Positions 9,361 through 16,997 of a stretch of DNA of 16,997 nucleotides are shown piece by piece. The DNA is from Saccoglossus kowalevskii. Its lineage: Eukaryota; Hemichordata; Enteropneusta; Harrimaniidae. How positions within the stretch are numbered: position 1 is the first letter of the stretch; each line of letters starts with the position of its first letter. The stretch lies in assembly GCF_000003605.2 (NCBI RefSeq), contig NW_003140825.1, positions 1-16,997 of the forward strand, written 5' to 3'. A program made the translations under genes and the position numbers. The notes under the pieces were generated by a model. That model searched no databases. It worked only from the letters and a program-made list of their open reading frames with translations, and was not told the origin of the DNA.

Positions 9361-11450
9361 AGCTAAAAAAAAAAAAATCTGCTTTGTGGAAAAAAACATT
9401 TAATCCTGATTTTCTATTATATCATATCCCTAACTGGCTTTATGAAATCAAGAAGATGTTAAAAAAATGATTGAAGTTGACTGTCTACAGACTGTTTGAC
9501 TGGAAGCTAAAAAGCCTATTTAGGAAGTAGAGGGAGCTAGAGATGTCGGTCTTAGAGCCTAAGGCGTCATGTCAATTAAACATAATGAAATTACTAACAC
9601 TTGGTGTGATAATCACAATAAGGTTAAAAGGGGAAGACTTTTGTGCATGAATCTTGTTTTTCTTGCATTCTATCATCAAGTACTACATCCACATCATCAA
9701 GGTGGTACACATTATCATTGCCTATGATCCCCTTAGGTCTGTGCAATCCCAAACATTTTTTTTTTCCTGGCAACTAAATATACACTTTATTAAATTATAG
9801 AGGGAAGTAATGCTGCCTTTCATGTACTTAATCTGTCAGTCATCATTGGCTTATATGGGAGTTATCAAAGTGCATGTGTAATGGGCCTTCACATGGCAAC
9901 CAACTGATATTTTCTTACTAATACACAGAATAATATTAGTTATACTCTGTCGTGGTGCTACTTAAACAGATTACTTTAAAAAGGGCTTTAATAAAAGCTC
10001 TCATACATGCATGTGCAGTTTAGATTTAATCAGTGTATAAAAAAAATAAATGTAGAGGGAGATAGAGTATGGGAGAGTACGAGAGGTGTAGTGCCTGATT
10101 TTGCTTTCTGTGTTTGATTTATCATGTCTCGCCAGGATTTGTCAGCTGAGTTGCCAAAGATTTCCTGTCATAGTTCGTGAGAAGTTTTTTACGAGCCCAA
10201 AGAGTAGCGTCAAAGTTACCGCACCACAGATCTGATTATGGTCTGCGAAAGCCGTAACTAAGATTACTGTGGAAAATATATGGCTAGTGTATGCACATGG
10301 AATATTTTGTGCACGGTTGATGTGTCTGTGTAATTGATGTATGCGATAAGAAAAGCTGTGTCCAAGCCAATGCTTTGGCAATCTTATTGATTGGTCATAA
10401 ATACTGACCAGTGTGCTACACTAATTGTACCTGAACAGTGGAAGATACAGAGAAAGTGAGTGGAGTACGTGCCTCTGTTTTAAAATTTTAATGAGGGCTC
10501 ATTAAAAATGGACCAATTGGAGAACAGAGTTGATCGTTGTCATATCAGTTACTCATTTCCATCTATTTTGAAATGTTTTTTTCATTTTAATAATTTGATA
10601 TATAAAATGCTATTGCGAGTGCTAGGAATTAGTTATGCATACCCATGTGACTTTAACACATTAGATCTCACATGTTAAGAACATTTATTGATGTACATAT
10701 ACGCCAAGCAAGTCACAATTGAACAATATAATGACACTGACCTGTGGATTTGCACCTACAGATGTTGCAATGATAAACTTGTTGTCAAGGGTCGCTGGTG
10801 TCAAAAGTTTGAACAAAGTAGCTGTTGAAATCAGAACACCCTGCTGACTGGGTGTTAAATTAGCCATGGACTCACTAATGATTAGTTCCTGGTATACACA
10901 CGGCAGCTCTAATCTTATAATTCTCTCAAATGAGAAATAAAAACTGTTACATTTCAGCATTGTTCTGTACTTTGTTATGCGTTATTGATTTTCTAAGAGC
11001 CATTTAACCCCTAGGTGGTGGCAGCTGGTGCTAATGCAACACTGATTTTGACTCCTTGACTCAATAATTTGTCTTTTTGTTAACGAAAAAGGTATATTTG
11101 TACGAATACAATTTTTGAAGTTGTTGTCACTGGCTGACAGACTGGTTTTTAATGCCAAATTAAGTCATTATCCTGGATTACCGATTCTTAATTACCGTCT
11201 ACTATGTTATCAACGTACTCATAAAATTTAATTTTCAGGACATAAAAATAAAAGATACTTGATTTGGTTTTGGTTAGTTTAGGATCTGGGGATTACAACT
11301 CTATATATTAGATGTATCTTTGAGGTTTGTAATTATTATATGTTTGTTCCTACATTTGTCTCTCACAAATCGGATGAGTGAGTCTACAAACACTGATTTC
11401 ACTCACGATGTACAGATTGTTCTCAAATTTCTATAAATCTCTATATGCAG
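9361..11450. other. Non-coding stretch with simple repeats and one strong palindrome
   Basis: AT-rich sequence without a recognisable gene. An A homopolymer sits at about 9365-9377, a T homopolymer near 9757-9766, and a purine-rich run near 10054-10090. The notable item is the near-perfect 22-bp palindrome at 10486-10507. Minus-strand open frames at 10142-10381 and 10685-10960 have no motif I recognise and no exon-like borders. Confidence 0.55.
10486..10507. repeat. Palindrome of two 10-bp arms around GG
   Basis: The left arm ttttaatgag and the right arm ctcattaaaa are exact reverse complements separated by two bases. An outer pair, ctctgtt (10473-10479) and aacagag (10523-10529), adds further inverted symmetry. 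Each arm holds a TAAT homeodomain core, so it could be a dimeric homeodomain-type site. Alternatively it is a relic of a small inverted-repeat element. Confidence 0.7.
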
Positions 11451-11452
11451 AC

Positions 11453-11700
11453 ATTACTGTAAATCGCTTATTTTTTGCAATTTGGCAACATTTGTTCTGA
11501 CTCTCATAGATTAAAATAAAAGTCATTACTAGAAAATGTCTCCATTTTCCTGACTCAGAAAATTACTGTAATTTATGTCACTCTTTCATACTAAAGAACT
11601 ATTTATTTAACTCTGTCACCATCATTTTTAAATTTTGTCTCCTTCCACAAAAATAACCCCATTCAAAATCATGATACTGGACTTTATTATTATTAATATT
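11453..11700. repeat. Degenerate ttACTGTAA-type repeat relic
   Basis: The start 'attactgtaaatcgcttattttttgc' (about 11454-11479) resembles the terminus of the element at 15096-15306 (TACTGTAAAATACTTTATTT followed by a TTTTCGC motif). A second ATTACTGTAA occurs at about 11563. No matching opposite terminus is clear, so this is at best an old, eroded copy. Confidence 0.3.
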
Positions 11701-12170
11701 AAAACATTTCAAAATTTGATGAGTGGCAATAATAATCTGTATTTCTGGCTTAAAATTGTTGAATCTGGCAAAAATTTATTACAAAATGCTGGCGTGAAAT
11801 CAAACCTGTAAGTGTGTGTTAGTTAAAATAAAACTGAATTTTTAACTTGCGGCATTAGTGGAAACATTTCATGATCGTCACTGTGGTTTGCTGTTTTAAA
11901 GATATCAACAAAATGTTCATTGCTACAGAATGTTGGGGTTTTCTCCTGACTCTTCAACATCACAAAAAAAAGTGATTTACAGTATTTCCTATATGTGAAT
12001 ATATAATGATTTGAAAAAGTTTGTACATGTATATTGTATCTATCGTATTAATAGTGCATTCACTTGCGTAAATGACGGAGAAATGTATTTTAATCAAAAC
12101 AAGTCAGATTTTAATGATCCAGCCTCCGAGGATCTGTGGCCCAGATTATAAATGCAATTTTGGGGTTTAT

Positions 12171-12299
12171 GTGCACTTTTATTAGAAATGCACTTGTAAT
12201 CGAGCACAATTGAAATGTGCTTCTAATAGAGCAAATTTGATACCAGCCGAAGAAAATAAAACTACAATAGAAGTATGCACTTTGTGTTAGAGTGCACAG
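12171..12299. repeat. Cluster of TATTAGAAGTGCAC-type motifs in both orientations
   Basis: Four related copies lie in about 130 bases: ttattagaaatgcac (12179-12193, +), gtgcttctaatagagc (12217-12232, -), aatagaagtatgcac (12266-12280, +) and gttagagtgcac (12286-12297, +). The minus copy shares an exact 18-mer with the inverted motif at 14144-14161. Alternating orientation allows several small hairpins. It is probably a relic of a short repetitive element; no coding capacity. Confidence 0.55.
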
Positions 12300-12329
12300 A
12301 ATCTGATTGAGATGCGTGTAATGCACATA

Positions 12330-13599
12330 TGAGAAGAAAAATATTCACTTCAGACTCAATACAATATTACTTTTGAAAGCTTTTTGTCAAGCAAGCTGAC
12401 AGATAGAATTTCGTACCACAGGTCGACGTTTGATAGAACAGTACGCTAGTTTATTTTCACAATGATTACTAAGACGATGATTTTAAATAAACTATGATTC
12501 AAATTGATTTTTTTTCTAACTGACACATTTAGTATATTTTTCTTGCAAGTACAAAGCACATAAATTGAATTTGAAGCACTACACGCTGTGCTGCTTCAGA
12601 ATTTTCACTGCTCCATCATTGTGAATGCACCCAGAATAATAAGCTATCTTATACTCAAATTACATAGTTTTTCGAAATGTCTATAGTGGCATTTGTTTTT
12701 ATATTACTATAAGATGCATTGTTAACCAAGGGCTTCCAACTTCCTTTCCATTTCTGTTGTGTGGTACGTAGCATTTGACAAATCTCACTTGGGTGTCAAC
12801 TTGCAAGACTTTTCAAACGTGTGTAGAAAGTATAGTAAAATTGGATACTTGTCTTGCAAGCCTTGTTTTTCTTTCTTTAATTGCGGTTGTATATAATGAG
12901 CAGCCCATGAGGCCACAGAGAAAATTACTTTGAAATAACAGTAATGTAATCTGCCTAATTCGCTGGATTGTCATGCAAAGTTAATGTCAACGATTATACG
13001 AAACATCTGATTTCATCGATGACGTCTGCAGATCTCCAAAATGACTTGCCCTTTGTTATCCGCCCTCGTACACAAATACATATATGTATGTGAATTGATT
13101 AAATGTACATAGAGGCAGCATGTTACCACACAATGAGCGTATCTCTCGAAATGTTTTATTGAAATCAGGTATTACTATCGCTGATGTCATTTCAGCTCGT
13201 TGATTGAAGTTTTCTTAAATTTCAGGATGTCATCTGAAGCCCATCTTTTCCTCTTTTTAGATAAGGAACAATCACTGTGCTTTTAGTTTGACTTGATTCC
13301 TTTTCTGATGTCATTATCAACATATTTTACCCTTTAGTACTTTGGACACTCTTTCTCAGTCCACTTGCTTTGGTATCTCCCTACGGGTTACTAGTGGACA
13401 CTGCTAATTATGTTGACATTTGCTGGATGTTTAGTCTTCCATTGCTTAGTTAAAACTGTGGGTTGCTGCACTGTACACACACATACACACATTCAAATTT
13501 TGAGTGACAATTTATATTTTACCCACTAACATCATATAACCCACATCAAATATCCGCAGTACATTGACCAAATGCCCCTTTACAAAATGTAGCTGTCAT
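12330..13599. other. Non-coding stretch
   Basis: No gene is recognisable. Small hairpin-forming sequences occur: tgaagca (12572-12578) with tgcttca (12592-12598), and cttgcaagac (12800-12809) with gtcttgcaag (12851-12860). Between 12880 and 13030 there are RUNX-, POU-octamer- and CRE-like motifs. A CA-rich microsatellite remnant is near 13472-13490. Confidence 0.5.
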
Positions 13600-13700
13600 T
13601 ACATTCGCTGAATTCAACTTAAAAAATAAAGTTTTATATAAAATTCGCCTTATTTTCGCTGCTAGCAGTTTTCGCAATTTGATAATTTGAAGACGAAATT
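13600..13700. repeat. Degenerate TTCGC-motif repeat relic
   Basis: Repeated 'attcgc', 'attttcgctg' and 'gttttcgcaattt' segments around an 'aaaaaataaagttttat' stretch resemble the subterminal motifs of the inverted-repeat element at 15096-15306. No paired terminus was found. Likely an eroded relative. Confidence 0.3.
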
Positions 13701-13716
13701 TTTCAAAAGTTGCTGA

Positions 13717-13843
13717 GACTCCCTAGGACTCAAGAGAAAAGTCCCTGTGACTCCCTAGGACTCTAGTGAAAAGTCCCTGTAACTCCCTAGGACTCTAGTA
13801 AAAAGTCACTGTGTCTCTCTAGAACTCCAGTGAAAGTCACTGT
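13717..13843. repeat. Four-copy 32-bp minisatellite
   Basis: Copies are 13717-13748, 13749-13780, 13781-13812 and 13813-13843 (the last 31 bp and more diverged), with a partial remnant after it. The unit begins GACTCCCTAGGACT and ends AAAAGTCCCTGT. Within a unit GGACT and AGTCC can pair over a 9-base loop, so each copy encodes a small hairpin. Copies 1-3 are nearly identical, which suggests recent duplication. No open frame is preserved through the array. Confidence 0.9.
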
Positions 13844-13879
13844 GATTCCCCGTTCACTGTACTTCATTATGATGATATA

Positions 13880-13896
13880 TCCCATGATGCTTTGCA
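13880..13896 (+). promoter_or_regulatory. ZNF143/Staf-like binding site
   Basis: TCCCATGATGCTTTGCA fits the long ZNF143 (Staf) consensus, which has a TTCCCATAATGCAYYGC-type core, at nearly all positions. In other animals this site marks promoters of snRNA-type and housekeeping genes. I looked downstream for snRNA, U6-like or tRNA-Sec-like sequence and found none, so any transcript it might drive is unknown. It begins 37 bases after the 32-bp tandem array ends. Confidence 0.4.
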
Positions 13897-14142
13897 GATG
13901 TATAGTTCGCTAATATTTTCACCTGGGAATAATTTCACTGAGAACTGGTTTCAGCAGAAAAATCTTATGAAAATATTGTACATAACTTTATGACAAATCT
14001 TTGAAAACAAATCACAGGTATCAATCAGGTACAGTACAATAAAAGTAGATGACACATTGTCTTCACTGTCTGTCATAAGAAAACTGTTTTAGTATTACTG
14101 TGGATTATTCCCTTTTATTGTAGTCTGAAATAAACGCTATTG

Positions 14143-14268
14143 TATTTGCTCTATTAGAAGCGCATGCGCTTGATCACAGAAGTGTATCTTTGGTTAAAAT
14201 TGTTAAAAATTTAAACATAGTATACTATGAATGCAGTATTTGGTGATGCACCTCTAATAGAGCAAATA
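14143..14268. repeat. Small inverted-repeat element (23-bp arms)
   Basis: The left arm 14143-14165 (tatttgctctattagaag then cgcat) and right arm 14246-14268 are reverse complements at 21 of 23 positions, with an 80-base AT-rich interior. The same motif occurs at 12219-12236, so it is a dispersed repeat and not a chance hairpin. It may be a short miniature inverted-repeat element or two fragments of a longer one. No clear target-site duplication is visible. Confidence 0.6.
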
Positions 14269-14269
14269 T

Positions 14270-15095
14270 GGTATTGTCATAATCATCTTTACATCAAAAT
14301 GACCAGACAATATTTTTCTCACTTTTCTTTAATAATGTTGGACTCATTTGATCAAGATTTTAAAATTTTTAAAAGTTATTTGGTGATACAGAGAGAAGTT
14401 GAATTTTTGACCAAAATGGTGTCAATTTAAGTGAAAAAGTTCATTATGATGCATTCTTGTTGTATTCTGATTCACATATTTGTGGAATGAAAACACAGAA
14501 AGGAAGATGAGTAGAAGTACGACCATTGGGATTTGTAAAATGAAATGAATGCTTTTATCCTATGCCGTCACAGCCCATGGCAGTTTTGTATTATTCATTT
14601 ACAATATGACATTACTCAGGTACCATTTAATATGTAATGGAATAGTGGCTCCGAAAAGGTAGCAACTCCTGCAGAGAAAATTATCATTTTTTTTTTCTTT
14701 TTGTCAAGCTTTGTTTAAAGCTATGATTATTATTACATTTGTTCTGAGTTTGTTTTGTTGCCAGTAGGTGAATGTCTGAGATGTGGGGTTATTCTACTTT
14801 TGTTTCTAAAAACAAAATACAAAGATGTTTTTACTACTGTCATTGTGTAATGTAAACTGCTTTTGTGAGATTCAAATGTTTGTGAATTTCAACAAGCAGG
14901 GATAATGGCAAAATTTGTAGCAGTGAACTTTGTAGTTTGGAACTAGTTTGTAGTTAAGACAGTGACTTTTGCGAAATATCGTCTTCACAAATGATTTCAA
15001 ATCATTATGAAAAATTGATAGCGGCAAAATTTAAATGGACTACAGTACTGAATTGGAGCCATGTTTGCTGTGATGACACTACAAACCATGCTTCT
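14270..15095. other. Non-coding stretch
   Basis: No recognisable gene. An open frame of 67 codons at 14227-14430 begins within the inverted-repeat element and has no motif. T homopolymers occur near 14689-14697. Around 15024-15053 the sequence gcggcaaaatttaaa ... ctacagtactg loosely resembles, in reverse, the terminus of the element that begins at 15096. Confidence 0.5.
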
Positions 15096-15306
15096 TACTG
15101 TAAAATACTTTATTTTAGCTGGAATTCATTTTCGCTGAAAAGACTTTTTGGATGTTTTGTATGGAATTTATTTTCACAGATTTTTGAAAAGGTGAATGTA
15201 AAATATAGAAAAAAAGGTATATTCACTGAATTTTATTTTCACTGAATCATTATTTCACCGAAAATAGCGAAAATTAATTCCAAGCGAAATAAAGTATTTT
15301 ACAGTA
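15096..15306. mobile_element. MITE-like non-autonomous element with 20-bp perfect terminal inverted repeats
   Basis: The left end 15096-15115 (tactgtaaaatactttattt) is the exact reverse complement of the right end 15287-15306. The similarity continues inward: the outer 42 bases match at 36 positions, including a GGAATT.ATTTTCGCT block. If the outermost TA on each side is the duplicated target, the element would start CTGTAAAATAC, a layout typical of Tc1/mariner-type miniature elements. The 211-bp span cannot encode a transposase; the 84-codon open frame across it is incidental. The subterminal motif GAATT.ATTTTC(G/A)C recurs inside at about 15122, 15163 and 15230. Confidence 0.75.
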
Positions 15307-16997
15307 CACGAGAAGAACATGGCCCTTTAATTTTTTCTGAAACTTGTGATCGTTTCAAAAAATTGTCATACTTACGAACGCCAAAGTCAACATTTGTCTT
15401 CAAAAACTAGACCCACGTAATTTTTTCAATCATTAAAGAAATATACATACAAATTTGAAAGACATAACATCAAAATTTGGCTGGAAAATTATGCCATTCA
15501 TAATGAGTAATTGTTGAATGAATCCTTTTGGTTGGAACACTGGTGATATATTATGTTTTTTTCTGTGTCATTGCAAATCCACTTTGATTTGTTCAAACCA
15601 CTTCAGTTCTCTGCTGTCTGGTTAAGTTAAATAATATGATTTTTGTTGAAGACGGTTTCCATAACTATTACAGTTAGCAGGTGTGAGTGACTAATGTACT
15701 CGTTTTTCTTTGTAAATTGTTAAACAGATTTCATGCCTAATTCTGGAAAATTATATTTTGTTTAAAAATACATGAGTGAAATGTTTTTTTCGTATTATGG
15801 AGGTCTACTTTTGAATTGTTGTCTTTCTTGTGATTGATAGTACACATCAAACAATCTGATAAGCCATAATTGTGATGCCCTCCAGCTGAGAAACAATATT
15901 TTTCTTTTTTGTAGGCCTGAGGGATAGACTATATTAATTGTTCGGGAGGTGTTATTGTACGACAATTGTGTGTTCCATTGATCTGTTGTACTTCTGCTTG
16001 AGGATTATTAGTTATTTCTGCGAAAATCGGAAAGGTGGGGTTTTTCGAGACAGGAAGTTTCTTTAATGATTATTCATCCCCGCGAACACTCCTAAATCAT
16101 TGAATTAAAAAAAAATGTCCAGCACTGGAAAATATATAATTCCTTAGTGTGCTTACTTTCTATCACAGAATGAACTCTTCATAAAGTATGGAACTACGAA
16201 AAGGGTGGGTGTCATTGTGCAGCACACATTTATTTTAGCGTAAACCAACAATATATTTTACATACGTTGCATACGTTGCATGGGACTCATACTAAACACA
16301 CATGGAGTCATGACCACCACCCTCATTTCTATATATTGAAAGTTTTTTTTTTTTTTTATATTGTTAAAATTTATCTCCTTTCTGGAGGTCTATGTTGGGT
16401 AGAGAAGAAAAACATTTTTTTTTCCCCAGACTGATTGATAGAATTTCTTGTTTTCATTAGTCAAGATATTGGCATAACTGGTTTATTAGGTGAAGATAGG
16501 GGTAGCCTATAAGTGAAAGGTATTACGAGTATTAGTAGAATGTGATCTAATGGATGCACATACTGAGTTGCACGCTCCTTTCAATCTAATCAAATCATAC
16601 ATCTATATGACTAGTCTGATCCGTCAGTCAGCAAAAATGAATATCTAAAATGAACACATTGCGTCTAACTCGCTTTGATATATACAGCTTGTTTTTCTTT
16701 CTCGCAGATCAAAACCTTTTTGCCAATTGTAATATTTATTTATCATGCAGTCTTTTTATATTATTAGCTCTTATGCTGGCTGTGAGACGTCTCACAATAG
16801 TAGGCTTTGATCAATGTGTTGTGGGATTGTGTTGTATGGCTAATAAGAGACTCGCCAACACAATATGTATTTTATCAATACACATGAGTACTCAGAAGAG
16901 CATATCTGTTAATAGATTGCATTCAGCCGACCGGCATCTTAAAAAAAAAAAAAAATAACATCAGGATCTATGAGTGAAGTGCATGCTTGAAAACGTC
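15307..16997. other. Non-coding stretch to the window end
   Basis: No recognisable gene. A kappaB-like GGGGTTTTTC, a perfect ETS-like ACAGGAAGT (16050-16058) and homeodomain cores (TAATGATTATTCAT, 16064-16077) cluster within 50 bases. A 9-bp tandem duplication (catacgttg twice) lies at 16262-16279. T and A homopolymers occur near 16344-16358 and 16941-16954. The 102-codon open frame at 16650-16958 is hydrophobic, ends in poly-Lys from the A run, and looks accidental. Confidence 0.5.

Noticed and set aside
12800-12860. Inverted pair cttgcaagac / gtcttgcaag as a precursor hairpin (microRNA-like)
   Set aside because: CTTGCAAG is itself palindromic, which inflates the match, and continuing the stem requires an 18-base bulge on one side, unlike a microRNA precursor.
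14036-14121. acaataaaag (14036-14045) and cttttattgt (14112-14121) as terminal repeats of an element
   Set aside because: Only 10 AT-rich bases match and similarity does not continue inward; chance is likely in this composition.
16650-16958. 102-codon open frame ending in an A run, considered as a retrocopy or short secreted protein
   Set aside because: No polyadenylation signal lies before the A run, no target duplication is visible, and the translation is low-information hydrophobic sequence with a poly-Lys end.
1-16997. CRISPR array, tRNA, rRNA, snRNA or autonomous transposase
   Set aside because: No regularly spaced direct repeats with unique spacers, no tRNA B-box context, no familiar snRNA segments and no transposase or reverse-transcriptase motifs were seen on either strand.

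Overview
The window looks like nuclear DNA of an invertebrate animal. The reasons are the visibly AT-rich, gene-poor sequence, one long protein-coding exon preceded by a pyrimidine tract and AG, AATAAA-type polyadenylation signals, and short degenerate repeats of the non-autonomous transposon type. There are no bacterial operons or ribosome binding sites. The protein is clearly related to vertebrate ZFP64 but has a much longer Gln-rich tail, so I favour a non-vertebrate bilaterian (a mollusc, other lophotrochozoan or basal deuterostome). The sequence does not fix the phylum.

Only one gene can be supported. Positions 2555-5094 are the 3'-terminal coding exon, + strand, of a ZFP64-like C2H2 zinc-finger transcription factor. 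The exon encodes an atypical N-terminal C2HC finger, a Ser/Pro/Thr/Gln-rich spacer, nine clustered C2H2 fingers, a basic linker, a tenth finger, and a long Gln/Thr/Ser-rich tail with a CAA/CAG polyglutamine tract. The start codon and the first few codons must lie on an upstream exon that I do not find in 1-2554, so that stretch is read as intron. The stop codon at 5092-5094 is followed by a probable 3'UTR with two polyadenylation signals, at 5410 and 5958.

From about 5985 to the end, some 11 kb holds no recognisable gene on either strand. It contains: a short unverified exon-like open stretch (6161-6317); a C-homopolymer next to a palindromic CTCF-like site (7984-8038); several clusters of transcription-factor-like motifs (about 8190-8220, 8860-9110, 12880-13030, 16020-16090); a near-perfect 22-bp palindrome (10486-10507); a 4-copy 32-bp tandem array (13717-13843) followed within 40 bases by a strong ZNF143/Staf-like site (13880-13896); a dispersed inverted motif seen three times (12219, 14144, 14252); and a 211-bp element with 20-bp perfect terminal inverted repeats and TA ends (15096-15306), with degenerate relatives nearby.

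I did not find a CRISPR array, phage, operon, recognisable tRNA/rRNA/snRNA or intact autonomous transposon. The window is best described as the 3' half of a conserved developmental-type regulator gene plus ordinary invertebrate intergenic DNA with small repeats. The most interesting parts are the repeat structures at 12.1-15.3 kb. I see no convincing new biological system.
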